In this document: in pieces, positions 1 through 8,299 of the stretch | Position numbering within the stretch: position 1 is the first letter of the stretch | Layout of the letters: each line of letters opens with the position of its first letter | Assembly (NCBI RefSeq): GCF_002583555.1 | Contig: NZ_BEGX01000052.1 | Coordinates: 266,068-330,067 of the forward strand | Source of the DNA: Pseudonocardia sp. N23 | GTDB taxonomy: Bacteria; Actinomycetota; Actinomycetes; Mycobacteriales; Pseudonocardiaceae | Direction: 5' to 3' | DNA: 64,000 bases | Notes under the pieces: model-generated | Database searches by the model: none | The model's input: the letters and a program-made list of their open reading frames with translations, nothing else | Told to the model about the DNA's origin: nothing | Translations under genes and position numbers: made by a program

Positions 1-1
1 C

Positions 2-370
2 GCACTGCGCGACCGCGAGGCCGCCAGTGTCGACCACTACCGGCGGCTCTTCGGGCGACGGCTGCGCGAACGCCTCGCCGACCGGCCCGACGGCGAGCTC
101 GCGGCGGCCGTCACCGCCGCCGCGGTCGTCGCCGCGCACAACCACGCGCTGCGGACCTGGCTCGTCGACGGCGCCCGCCCCGGGGCCCGCGACGCCTGCC
201 GGGCCGCGTTCCGCCGCGTCGAGACGATGCTGCCCGTCGCCCCCGACCGCTCCGCCGACGACCTTGCCGACGGCCTCACCGCGATCGCGACCCGCCTCGA
301 ACGCGCGGCCGCCCGCCTGGAACGGGCCGGCCCGCCGGACCGTTCCGGAACTGTCGGCCCGCCGTCGTAG
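2..370 (+). CDS. TetR-family transcriptional regulator, C-terminal part (5' end outside window)
   Basis: The frame is open from the window edge to TAG at 368-370, giving 122 residues with no start. It is helical and rich in Arg and Ala, with a segment reading RRLFGRRLRERLADRPDGEL followed by an AAHNHALRTWL stretch. That pattern is common in the ligand-binding C-terminal half of TetR/MftR-type regulators. The DNA-binding helix-turn-helix would lie upstream of the window. The assignment rests on overall character, not on a diagnostic motif, so the family is moderately sure and the target is unknown. Confidence 0.5.
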   Translation, partial: ALRDREAASVDHYRRLFGRRLRERLADRPDGELAAAVTAAAVVAAHNHALRTWLVDGARPGARDACRAAFRRVETMLPVAPDRSADDLADGLTAIATRLERAAARLERAGPPDRSGTVGPPS

Positions 371-380
371 GGTGCCCGGT

Positions 381-551
381 ATGTCGGAACTGGGCACTTC
401 TTCTGAACTCAGCGGCCCCGCCGAGTACAGCGGCCCTTCTGCCTACATCGCCGCTCTCGACGAGCCCGGCCGCGGCGACGTCGCGGCGCTCGACGCACTG
501 ATCCGTGAGGCGCGCCCGACCTCGATCCGGTGATGGCCGGGCGGATGCTGG
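381..551 (+). pseudogene. DUF1801-like (YdhG fold) gene remnant, frameshifted and truncated
   Basis: An ATG at 381 opens a 50-codon frame ending at TGA 531-533. Its segment YIAALDEPGRGDVAALDALI is typical of the N-terminus of DUF1801 proteins. The expected continuation (APDLDPVM..ML G) is present but in the next frame, from about position 512. A single missing base in GAGGCGCGCCC near 508-514 explains this. After the MLG motif (about 551) the family similarity stops and GC-rich repeats of GGCCC follow. I read this as a dead gene fragment, since the normal protein is over 100 residues. Confidence 0.55.
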
Positions 552-612
552 GCCCGGCCCGGCCCGGCCCGGGCAGTGCCGTGAGCGGGAGCCGACCGGC
601 CCCGGACATACA

Positions 613-672
613 TGATCCCCGGGCCGCACCGGAGTGCGTGATCGGGCTGGACGGGCCCGAACCCGGGGATCA
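613..672. repeat. 11-bp inverted repeat with 38-bp spacer
   Basis: TGATCCCCGGG at 613-623 is matched by its perfect complement CCCGGGGATCA at 662-672. It lies in the noncoding stretch between the DUF1801 remnant and the convergent sigma factor gene. It could act as a long-loop terminator or be the trace of a mobile element. There is no T-run after the second arm, so its role is undecided. Apart from this and the remnant I see nothing in 534-866. Confidence 0.5.
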
Positions 673-866
673 CGGGTGACTGCCTGGAATTCGCCGGTAC
701 CACATTCCGGCTTCCATCGGCCGTCGGAGATCGTCCCGTGGTACTAGCGGACAGCCACCTCACATGAAGTCCAGTAGCTATTCAACGTTGGACCACCTCC
801 TCTCCTGTGTGCCGCCACGCTACGTCCGGATCCGGCGCCTCTGCAACGACAATTCCGGGAGTCGTC

Positions 867-2051
867 TCAGAGGGTGCGAGGACGCTCCGGGGAGGTACGC
901 GCGGCCTGCCGCAGCCGGGCGGCCTCGCGGGTCAGGTGGTCGCGTTCGGCGACGCTCGTCGCGGCACCGGCGGCCTCGACGTACCCGGTGGCGGCGCCCT
1001 CGAGATCACCGGCGCGTTCGAGGAGGTACGCCCGGGCCGCGGCGTACCGGGGCAGGCCGGGATCGACGTCGGCGAGCGCCGCGAGACCGGCCCGCGCACC
1101 GTCCGCCTCGCCGACGGCGACGGCCCTGTTGAGTGCCACGACGGGCGAGCCCGTGAGGGCCAGCAGCTCGTCGTACCACTCGACGATCTGCGTCCAGTCC
1201 GTCTCCGCCGCGGTGGTGGCGTCGGCATGCAGCGCGGCGATCGCGGCCTGCGCCTGATACTCCCCCAGCCGGTCACGGGCCAGGGCCGTCTGCAGCAGCG
1301 TCACGCCCTCCGCGATCATGCCCGTGTCCCAGCGCGACCGGTCCTGCGCGGCCAGCGGCACCAGCCGCCCACCCGGACCGGTGCGCGACGCCCGCCGCGC
1401 GTGGTGCAGCAGCATCAGCGCGAGCAGACCTGCGGCCTCGGGTTCGTCGGTGAGCGCGACGAGGCGCCGGGCCAGCCGCACCGCCTCGGCCGCCAGGTCG
1501 ACGTCACCGCCGTACCCCTCGTTGAACACCAGGTAGAGCACGCGCACGACCGTCGACAGGTCACCGGGCGCGTCGAGCGGCACGCCCTCCAGCTTGCGTT
1601 TGGCCCGGCTGATCCGCTGAGCCATGGTCGCCTCGGGCACCAGGTGGGCGGTGGCGATCTGACGTGTCGTCAGGCCGCCGACGGCCCGCAGCGTCAGCGC
1701 GACCGCAGCCGCCTGAGGCAGGGACGGGTGGGCGCACAGGAAGTACAGCTGCAGCGTGTCGTCGGTGGCGGGCACCGGCCCGTCGGGCGGCTCGGCGTCG
1801 ACGGCCAGCTCACGTCCACGGCGCGCCGACTCGGACCGGACGGCGTCGAGGAACTTGCGCCACGCGGCCGCGATCAGCCATGCCTTCGGATCCCGCGGCG
1901 GGTCCTGCGGCCAGATCTCGTACGCCCGGATCAGCGCCTCCTGCACGGCGTCCTCGGCCGACGCGAAGTCGGCACCGCGGCGGACGAGGACACCGATGAC
2001 CGCGGGCACGAACTCCCTGACCAGCTCTCCGTTCAGCCCGAGGGTGTCCAC
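867..2051 (-). CDS. ECF42-type RNA polymerase sigma factor with C-terminal extension
   Basis: This 394-residue protein has a sigma region 2 (about residues 5-70, with FASAEDAVQEALIRAYEIW) and a region 4 helix-turn-helix (about 110-165, LTTRQIATAHLVPEATMAQR). About 220 further residues of helical, TPR-like character follow. That long tail, and the adjacent YciI/DGPF gene, define the ECF42 group. The reading frame is open far upstream, but that part overlaps the neighbour. I chose the GTG at 2051, which begins 7 bases after the upstream stop. The pair is co-transcribed. Partner DGPF proteins are thought to act with ECF42, while the C-terminal extension is thought to control activity. No anti-sigma factor is visible. 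Confidence 0.85.
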   Translation of the reverse strand: MDTLGLNGELVREFVPAVIGVLVRRGADFASAEDAVQEALIRAYEIWPQDPPRDPKAWLIAAAWRKFLDAVRSESARRGRELAVDAEPPDGPVPATDDTLQLYFLCAHPSLPQAAAVALTLRAVGGLTTRQIATAHLVPEATMAQRISRAKRKLEGVPLDAPGDLSTVVRVLYLVFNEGYGGDVDLAAEAVRLARRLVALTDEPEAAGLLALMLLHHARRASRTGPGGRLVPLAAQDRSRWDTGMIAEGVTLLQTALARDRLGEYQAQAAIAALHADATTAAETDWTQIVEWYDELLALTGSPVVALNRAVAVGEADGARAGLAALADVDPGLPRYAAARAYLLERAGDLEGAATGYVEAAGAATSVAERDHLTREAARLRQAARTSPERPRTL

Positions 2052-2058
2052 CGACGGG

Positions 2059-2466
2059 TCACTCGCCGCCGGACGGGGCGTGGTTGAGGAACGGCCGCAC
2101 CTCGAGCCACTCGTGGATGGGCTCACCGTCGGGGCCGGGCGCCGACGACAGCTCGCCCGCCAGCTCGACCGCCCGCTCCCACGACTCCACGTCGATGACC
2201 ATCCAGCCCGCCACCAGGTCCTTCGTCTCGGCGAACGGGCCGTCGGTGACCGGCGGGCGCCCCTCGCCGTCGAACCGGACGAACGCGCCCTCCTGCGCGA
2301 CGGCCTGCGCATCGACGAACTCCCCGGTCTCGACGAGCTTGTCGGCGAAGTCCCGCATGAACTGGATGTGCGCGTCGACCTTCTCGGGCGCCCACTGGTC
2401 GAGCGGCGCGAAGTCGACGACGGGGGCCGGTCCGCCGCGGTAGTGCTTGAGCAGCAGGTACTTCAT
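2059..2466 (-). CDS. YciI/YCII-related DGPF-domain protein
   Basis: This 135-residue protein starts at ATG 2466 and has the YCII fold. The signature VTDGPFAETKDLVAGWMVID (about residues 78-97) contains the DGPF tetrapeptide that names the family. It lies immediately upstream of the ECF42 sigma gene with a 7-base gap, the standard arrangement for this sigma group. No enzymatic activity is established for DGPF proteins. A role as a stress-response output or sensor paired with the sigma factor is inferred from context. Confidence 0.88.
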   Translation of the reverse strand: MKYLLLKHYRGGPAPVVDFAPLDQWAPEKVDAHIQFMRDFADKLVETGEFVDAQAVAQEGAFVRFDGEGRPPVTDGPFAETKDLVAGWMVIDVESWERAVELAGELSSAPGPDGEPIHEWLEVRPFLNHAPSGGE

Positions 2467-2574
2467 GGTGTTCTCCCTCTCCTCCGACGACCCGGCAGGC
2501 CGATCGTGTACCAGGGACGGAGCCGGCGCCGGGTTCTCGACACCTCTCCCGGACTTCTTCGGGAGATTTTTCCG

Positions 2575-3093
2575 CTACTCGCCGCGGGCCGCGCGCAACG
2601 CCGCGTCCTTGGCCAGGACGGAGTCGGCGAGGTCACGCTGGAAGCGCACCATCCGGGCGCGCAGCGCGTCGTCGGACGCCGCGAGGATGCGCACCGCGAG
2701 CAGGCCCGCGTTGCGGGCGCCCCCGACCGCGACGGTGGCGACCGGCACACCCGCCGGCATCTGCACGATCGACAGCAGCGAGTCGAGCCCGTCGAGACGC
2801 GCCAGCGGGACCGGGACGCCGATGACCGGCAGCGGCGTCGCCGACGCGACCATGCCCGGCAGGTGCGCCGCGCCGCCCGCCCCGGCGATGATCACCCGCA
2901 GCCCGCGCGACTCGGCCTCGACGGCGTAGTCGAGCATCCGCTGCGGCGTGCGGTGCGCGGAGTAGACGCCCACCTCGCAGGCGATGTCGAACTCCGCGAG
3001 CGCCTCGGCGGCGGCCTCCATCACCGGCCAGTCCGAGTCGCTGCCCATGATGACGCCGACCTGCGGCTCCTCGGTGCTCGTCGCGGCGGCCAT
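2575..3093 (-). CDS. purE: N5-carboxyaminoimidazole ribonucleotide mutase (PurE)
   Basis: This 172-residue PurE class I converts N5-CAIR to CAIR in purine biosynthesis. The substrate-binding signature [13 protein letters not shown] is at about residues 13-25, followed by SAHRTP and [10 protein letters not shown]. It follows purK directly. The purK stop overlaps the purE ATG (TGATG at 3095-3091), so the two are translationally coupled and PurK product can pass straight to PurE. The start is fixed by this overlap. The frame is open further upstream but only as a shadow of purK. Confidence 0.97.
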   Translation of the reverse strand: MAAATSTEEPQVGVIMGSDSDWPVMEAAAEALAEFDIACEVGVYSAHRTPQRMLDYAVEAESRGLRVIIAGAGGAAHLPGMVASATPLPVIGVPVPLARLDGLDSLLSIVQMPAGVPVATVAVGGARNAGLLAVRILAASDDALRARMVRFQRDLADSVLAKDAALRAARGE

Positions 3094-4319
3094 CAGGCAC
3101 GCTCCGTTCCGGTCCGGGCGCCCGTCGCGGGGCCGTCGTGGACCGACCAGCCGTCGGCCCAGGTCGCGGTGGACAGCCAACGCGCCGCCAGCGCCGCTCG
3201 CTCGCGCACCGCCGCCGGGTCGTCGCCCAGCGCCGTCACGTGCCCGACCTTGCGCTGCGGCCGCTCGTCCTTGCCGTACAGGTGGACCTTGACGTCCGGG
3301 AAACGCGCCATCAGGTGGTGCAGGCGCTCGTCGGTCGACATCTCCGGCGCCTCCGCCGCGCCCAGCACGTTGGCCATGACCACCGCGGGCGCCGTCATCG
3401 CGACCGCGCCGAGCGGGTAGTCGAGCACCGCGCGCAGGTGCTGCTCGAACTGCGACGTCCGCGCGCCCTCGATCGTCCAGTGGCCCGAGTTGTGGGGGCG
3501 CATCGCCAGCTCGTTGACGACGAGCCCGTCCGCGGTGTCGAACAGCTCCACCGCGAGCAGGCCGACGACGTCGAGCTCGTGCGCCAGCCGCAGCGCGAGC
3601 TGCTGCGCGGCGATCGCGTCGGCCTCGGCGAGCCCCGGCGCGGGCGCGAGGACCTGCACGCACTGGCCGTCCTCCTGCACCGTCTCCACGACCGGCCATC
3701 CCGCGGCCTGGCCGAACGGTGACCGGGCGACCTGCACCGCCAGCTCCCGGCGCATCACGACGGCCTCCTCGACCATCAGCGGCGTCCCCGCGGCCAGCAG
3801 CTCGCCGACGAGCTCCGGGTCGGCGGCCGGCAGCATCCAGACACCACGGCCGTCGTAGCCGCCGCGCACCGCCTTGAGGACGACCGGCCAGCCGTGCTCG
3901 GCGCCGAACGCCTCCACCTGCGCGGGCTCGGTGATCTCGGCGTAGGCCGGGACGGGCGCGCCCATCGTCTCCAGCCGGCGGCGCATGACGAGCTTGTCCT
4001 GCGCGAACAACAGCGCGTCCGGCCCGGGACGCACCGCAGCACCCGCGGCCGCCAGCTCGCGCAGCCGCTCCTGCGGCACCTGCTCGTGGTCGAAGGTGAC
4101 GACGTCGCAGCCGACGGCGAACGCCTTCATCGCCGCGGCGTCGTCGGCACCGCCGAGGTGCACGTCCGGCGTGACCAGCGGGGCAGGCTCGTCGGGGCGC
4201 ACCGCCAGCACCCGCAACGACTGTCCCAGCGCGATCGCGGCCTGGTGGGTCATCCGGGCGAGCTGCCCGCCCCCGACCATCCCGACGACCGGCATCCGCG
4301 GTGTCCCGTCGCGCCCCAC
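3093..4319 (-). CDS. purK: N5-carboxyaminoimidazole ribonucleotide synthase (PurK)
   Basis: This 408-residue ATP-grasp enzyme makes N5-CAIR from AIR, bicarbonate and ATP. It has the N-terminal [12 protein letters not shown] motif (about 12-23), the [11 protein letters not shown] segment, the ATP-grasp core ([15 protein letters not shown]) and the C-terminal [14 protein letters not shown] motif. It is the first gene of the purKE pair. The divergent gtrA gene begins 143 bases upstream, so that gap should hold promoters for both. In related actinobacteria purKE and gtrA are likewise neighbours. Confidence 0.97.
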   Translation of the reverse strand: MGRDGTPRMPVVGMVGGGQLARMTHQAAIALGQSLRVLAVRPDEPAPLVTPDVHLGGADDAAAMKAFAVGCDVVTFDHEQVPQERLRELAAAGAAVRPGPDALLFAQDKLVMRRRLETMGAPVPAYAEITEPAQVEAFGAEHGWPVVLKAVRGGYDGRGVWMLPAADPELVGELLAAGTPLMVEEAVVMRRELAVQVARSPFGQAAGWPVVETVQEDGQCVQVLAPAPGLAEADAIAAQQLALRLAHELDVVGLLAVELFDTADGLVVNELAMRPHNSGHWTIEGARTSQFEQHLRAVLDYPLGAVAMTAPAVVMANVLGAAEAPEMSTDERLHHLMARFPDVKVHLYGKDERPQRKVGHVTALGDDPAAVRERAALAARWLSTATWADGWSVHDGPATGARTGTERA

Positions 4320-4461
4320 GCAGGCACCTCTCCCTCACCCGGGCGTCCTCCGAACGGCCACCCCGTCAAGCGCGTCAGCCTAGTTCGGACACACCGCACG
4401 GTTCCGGACCGGGGCAGGCCCCGGCGTCCGCGCTGCCGGCCGCTCTGGCACGATCGTCGAG

Positions 4462-4983
4462 GTGTCAGTGGTCGAGTCCGTCCTGCTGAGCATTCCTCAG
4501 CCCTACCGCGCTCTCGCGATCAAGCATCGCGAGCTGGTGAAGTTCGCCGTCGTCGGGGGCACCACCTGGGTGATCGACACCGCGGTCTTCCTGGTCCTCA
4601 AGGCCGGCGTGCTCGAGTCGAAGCCCATCACCGCCAAGGTCATCGCGGTCCTGGTCGCGACGATCGTGTCCTACGTCCTCAACCGCGAGTGGTCGTTCCG
4701 GACCCGCGGCGGCCGTGAGCGTCACCACGAGGCGGCGCTGTTCTTCGTCATCAGCGGTCTCGGCGTCGCCGTGTACACCGCGCCGCTGGCGATCTCGCGC
4801 TACCTGCTCGACCTGCAGGTGCCCGACGTCTCGATGTTCACCCAGGAGGTCGCCGACTTCGTGTCCGGGCAGATCCTGGGCGTGCTGGCCGGCATGGCGT
4901 TCCGCTGGTGGGCGTTCCGCCGCTTCGTGTTCCCCGACACCGATGTCCGCCGCCAGGTCGAGGAGCCGACGGGCCGCGACTGA
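4462..4983 (+). CDS. GtrA-family membrane protein
   Basis: This 173-residue protein has the GtrA pattern of four membrane helices, including LVKFAVVGGTTWVIDTAVF (about 24-42), AVLVATIVSYVLNREWSF (about 63-80) and a C-terminal GQILGVLAGMAFRWWAFRRF. GtrA proteins are thought to flip lipid-linked sugars or help modify cell-wall polysaccharides. In mycobacteria the homologue sits between purK and the PH-domain gene. Here it still neighbours purK but the PH gene is now 21 kb away. The start is GTG 4462. Confidence 0.9.
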   Translation: MSVVESVLLSIPQPYRALAIKHRELVKFAVVGGTTWVIDTAVFLVLKAGVLESKPITAKVIAVLVATIVSYVLNREWSFRTRGGRERHHEAALFFVISGLGVAVYTAPLAISRYLLDLQVPDVSMFTQEVADFVSGQILGVLAGMAFRWWAFRRFVFPDTDVRRQVEEPTGRD

Positions 4984-4994
4984 GGGCCTCGCGC

Positions 4995-6266
4995 TCAGCG
5001 CGGGATCGCCGAGGGACGCGCCTTCCCGACGACGTCCTCTGCCCGCGCCACCGGCAGGAAGATCGTGAACAGCGGGGGCCGCGCCCGTGACAGCTCCAGC
5101 CGGCCGCCGTCGGCCTCCACGAGCGCACGCGCCAGCGCGAGGCCGATACCCGTCGACGAGTTCCCGGAGACACCCCGGTCGAACACGTGCGGGACCAGCT
5201 CTTCCGGGATGCCCTGACCGCTGTCGCTGACGTCGATGATCAGCAGGTCGTCGCGGGCGCGGGCACTGATCGTCACCGGCCCGGCGCCGTGGTGCATCGC
5301 GTTCTCCACCAGCGCGCCCACCGCCTCCCGCAGCCGCGCCGGCGTGACCCGGGCCATCAGGCCGTCGGGCACCCGGAACTTGAGCTGCCGGTTCTCGGCG
5401 CGCAAGGTCGGCCGCCACTCGTCCGCGACGTCGCCGAGGCCCTCCTTCAGGTCCAGCGGCTCGGCACCGGCGGCTCGCGCGAGCCTCGCCGCGTCCAGCA
5501 GCTCGTCGAGGACCGCGGTCAGCTTCTCCGTCTGCTCCAGCGCGGCCAGGGCCTCCCGGCGCGCGCTGGGGTCCGGGTGGGTGGACAGCTCGTCCAGGCG
5601 CAGCTGCAGCGCCGTCAGCCGGCTGCGCAGCTGGTGCGACACGTCACCGACCAGGGATCGTTCCCGCTGGACCAGCTCGGCCAGCGCGGTCGCCGACGCG
5701 TCGAGGACGTCGGACACCCGGTCGAGCTCAGGGATGCCGTGCCGGTGCGGCGCCGAGCGGAAGTCACCCGCGCCGAGCCGCGCGGCCCGGTCGGCGACGT
5801 CGGAGAGCGGATTGGCCAGCCGGCGCGCGGTGACCGTCGCGACGAACGCCCCCACCCCCACCGACAGCAGTACCAGCAGCAGCACGATGACCGTCACCTG
5901 TATCTGCTGGGTGCGCATCGTCGACAACGGCTCGGCCAGCGTCAGCGACGCGCCCGACCCGAACGGCAACGTCTCCGAGACGGTCGCGGCCTCGATCTCC
6001 GGGCCCACCGTGCCCACCGGCCGGCCGGGGATGCGGATCGTCAGCTGGCCGCCCGCGGGCACCGCCAGGCTGACCGCGGCCTGGTCGGCCTGGTCGAGCA
6101 TCTGGTCGTCGTCGACGCGCGCGACGATCCGTTCCAGCGCCGACGTCAGCTCCGCGCGCGTGATGTCCTCGACGAGCCGCCACGTCGTGAACGCGAGCGG
6201 GCCACCGAGGACGAGCGCCGTGATCATCACGACGAGCAGCGTCGACTGGAGGATGCGGCGGCGCAC
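4995..6266 (-). CDS. Sensor histidine kinase (two-component system)
   Basis: This 423-residue membrane kinase has TM1 at about residues 8-30, an extracytoplasmic sensor of about 90 residues, TM2 near 128-148, and a HAMP linker (TARRLANPLSDVADRAARL). The dimerisation/phosphoacceptor helix carries DVSHQLRSRLTALQLRLD, where the His is the phosphorylation site. The ATPase domain has N, G1 and G2 boxes (LVENAMHHG, DSGQGIPEE, STGIGLALARAL). It starts at GTG 6266, downstream of the response regulator in one operon. The stimulus is unknown. It ends 11 bases from the convergent gtrA stop. Confidence 0.93.
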   Translation of the reverse strand: MRRRILQSTLLVVMITALVLGGPLAFTTWRLVEDITRAELTSALERIVARVDDDQMLDQADQAAVSLAVPAGGQLTIRIPGRPVGTVGPEIEAATVSETLPFGSGASLTLAEPLSTMRTQQIQVTVIVLLLVLLSVGVGAFVATVTARRLANPLSDVADRAARLGAGDFRSAPHRHGIPELDRVSDVLDASATALAELVQRERSLVGDVSHQLRSRLTALQLRLDELSTHPDPSARREALAALEQTEKLTAVLDELLDAARLARAAGAEPLDLKEGLGDVADEWRPTLRAENRQLKFRVPDGLMARVTPARLREAVGALVENAMHHGAGPVTISARARDDLLIIDVSDSGQGIPEELVPHVFDRGVSGNSSTGIGLALARALVEADGGRLELSRARPPLFTIFLPVARAEDVVGKARPSAIPR

Positions 6267-6329
6267 GGGTCAGGCTGTCCTGGCCGGTCGCGGCCGGAGA
6301 GTCGTGCACTGGCGGGTCATGCTGCGACG

Positions 6330-6986
6330 CTAGTCGTGGTTGAAGCGGAACCCGACGCCCCGCACCGTGGCGATGCGCTGCTCACCGCCGATCTTGCGGC
6401 GCAGCCAGGACATGTGCATGTCGAGTGTCTTCGACGTCTTCAGATCCGGGTCGTTCCACACCTCGCGCAGGATCTCCTCGCGGGTCACGACCTGGCCCGC
6501 GCGCAGCAGCAGCACACGCAGCAGCTCGAACTCCTTGTTGGCCAGCCCGACCTCGACCCCGTCGACCAGCACCCGACGCCCCGACAGCTCCATCCGCACC
6601 CCCCCGACCTCGACGGTCTCCGGGGTGAGCCGCCGCAGCAGCGCCCGCACCCGGGCCAGCAGCTCGGCGAGCCGGAACGGCTTGCCGACGTAGTCGTCGG
6701 CCCCCGCGTCCAGCCCCACCACGAAGTCGACCTCGTCGGTGCGGGCCGTGAGCATCAGGACGGGCAGGTCCGGGAAGTCGATCCGCAGCCGCCTGCAGAC
6801 CTCCAACCCGTCCATCCCCGGCAGCCCGAGGTCGAGGACGAGAAGATCGACCCCACCCTCACGGACATGGTCGAGCGCCGACGCACCGTCGCCGGCCACA
6901 TCGACGTGGTACCCCTCACGTTGCAAGGCACGGGACAGCGGCTCGGCGATCGCCGTGTCGTCCTCGGCCAGCAGGACGGTCGTCAC
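6330..6986 (-). CDS. OmpR-family response regulator
   Basis: This 218-residue protein has a receiver domain (1-115) with the acidic pocket AEDD, the phosphoacceptor Asp in LVLDLGLPGMDG (about residue 53) and the conserved Lys in VGKPF. A winged-helix DNA-binding domain follows (about 125-217; LANKEFELLRVLL and RRKIGG..TVRGVGFRF). It is transcribed first in the operon with the histidine kinase. Its own start lies next to an IS3 fragment, so its upstream region is close to the left border of the carboxysome island. Confidence 0.95.
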   Translation of the reverse strand: MTTVLLAEDDTAIAEPLSRALQREGYHVDVAGDGASALDHVREGGVDLLVLDLGLPGMDGLEVCRRLRIDFPDLPVLMLTARTDEVDFVVGLDAGADDYVGKPFRLAELLARVRALLRRLTPETVEVGGVRMELSGRRVLVDGVEVGLANKEFELLRVLLLRAGQVVTREEILREVWNDPDLKTSKTLDMHMSWLRRKIGGEQRIATVRGVGFRFNHD

Positions 6987-7075
6987 CAGCGCAGCTTATG
7001 CCCGTCCTCTGCCGGAGTGCGCGGACCCGCACAGCGACACCGGCCCGGAGCGCACCGGCCCTGGGCGTCGGGCCC

Positions 7076-7204
7076 TGGCGCAGCGTCGAGCAGGTCGGGA
7101 TCGCCACCCTCGAGCACGTCGACCGGGCCAACCACCGCCGCCCACACCGCGCCGCCGCGGACATCCCGCCCGCCGAACCGGCGACCGCCCAGTACCGCCG
7201 ACGA
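7076..7204 (+). pseudogene. IS3-family transposase (OrfB) C-terminal fragment
   Basis: In the + frame, WRSVEQVGIATLEHVDRANH (7076-7135) continues into HRAAADIPPAE..AQYRRR. This closely follows the conserved end of IS3-family OrfB proteins (E.ATLEWVDWFNHRRLH..LG..PPAEFE..YYR). Only about 43 residues remain, with no start and no catalytic DDE region, so it is an inactive relic. It fills the gap between the response regulator and the LysR gene, and marks the left edge of the carboxysome locus. The rest of 6987-7262 shows nothing else. Confidence 0.7.
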
Positions 7205-7262
7205 GTACCCGAACCGAGCCACGGGGCTCACACCGACAGCTCGCCGGACACACCGGGGCGGT

Positions 7263-8156
7263 TCAGTGGGCCCCTGACCGCCGCTGGAGACTGAACGCCG
7301 CGGCTGCGAGATCCTCGCTCGTGCAACTGGAGATGAACAGCGCCGCCACAGCGGTCGGCCTCGATCCGGTCACCAGGTGCCAGGGTCGGGCGATCGGCGT
7401 CCGCGCGACGCGGACCTGGACGAGCCGCCCCTCGGCGAGGTCGTCGGCGACCGCGTCGGCATGCACCAGGGTCACGCCGAGGCCCGCCTTCGCGCCGGCG
7501 ATGACGGCACCCAGCGACCCCAGTGTCAGGGTGTGGGGATCGGCGTTGGCCTGGTCGAACAAGGACAGCGTGGTCTCGAGCGTTCCCGAACCCGGACCAC
7601 GCATCAACCAGGTGGACTCGAACGGAGCACCCTGGTGCCCGGGCGCGGCGACGACGATCAGCCGGTTCGCGCGGGTGGCCCCGATCAAGAGTCCGGAGCC
7701 GCGCGGCGGGCGACCGGCGAAGACGACGTCCAGCTCGTGGCTGCGGATGGCGGTGAAGAGGTCGTCGCGGGGACTCACGGCGAGCGACACCTGCACGTCC
7801 GGATAGTGCGCGCGAAAGCGACCCAGCAGAGTCGGCACCAGGTACTCGCTCGCGGTGCCGACCGCTCCGAGACGGAGCTGACCCAGCCCCGCCCGCCGCA
7901 CCGCCATCGCCGACTCCTCGAGCAGGCCCAGGATCTGTCGGCAGTAGTCGACGTACACCCGGCCCGCTTCGGTCATGACGATCCCGCGTCCCGACTTCGC
8001 TGTGAGCTGGGTGTGGAGCTGTCGCTCCATGCTCGTGATCGCGGCCGACACCGCCGGTTCCGACACATGCAGCTGCGCGGCTGCCGCCCGGACGCTGCCG
8101 GCGTCCGCCACTGCCACGAACGTCCGCATCCGTGACCAGGTGACCGGCTGCTCCAT
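7263..8156 (-). CDS. LysR-family transcriptional regulator, CbbR-like candidate
   Basis: This 297-residue protein has an N-terminal winged helix-turn-helix (about 8-66; MRTFVAVADAGSVRAAAAQL, then SEPAVSAAITSMERQL) and a LysR effector-binding domain (about 90-290). It is the last gene in the same direction as the carboxysome genes, after a 143-base gap, and may have its own promoter. CbbR regulators control RuBisCO operons and often sense Calvin-cycle metabolites, but they are usually divergent from cbbL. I infer a CbbR role from position and general similarity. Another LysR target cannot be excluded. Confidence 0.7.
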   Translation of the reverse strand: MEQPVTWSRMRTFVAVADAGSVRAAAAQLHVSEPAVSAAITSMERQLHTQLTAKSGRGIVMTEAGRVYVDYCRQILGLLEESAMAVRRAGLGQLRLGAVGTASEYLVPTLLGRFRAHYPDVQVSLAVSPRDDLFTAIRSHELDVVFAGRPPRGSGLLIGATRANRLIVVAAPGHQGAPFESTWLMRGPGSGTLETTLSLFDQANADPHTLTLGSLGAVIAGAKAGLGVTLVHADAVADDLAEGRLVQVRVARTPIARPWHLVTGSRPTAVAALFISSCTSEDLAAAAFSLQRRSGAH

Positions 8157-8299
8157 GGCGGGAGCATAACTGGCGTGTGGAGAGTACGACCGGATGGTTC
8201 ACTGTCAGGTTCATCGTTGTCCCCGCCGATGTTCACGGGTTGTCACGCGCGAGGACACCACTCAGCGACGGGCTCGCACTCCGACCCGGGAAGCGCCGG

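Noticed and set aside
6983-7253. Minus-strand small ORFs in the gap left of the LysR gene
   Set aside because: They are shadows of the IS3 OrfB fragment, which reads sensibly on the + strand.
5187-7277. A 696-residue open frame antisense to the two-component genes
   Set aside because: It crosses two well-defined genes on the other strand and has the Arg/Gln/His composition typical of shadow frames here.
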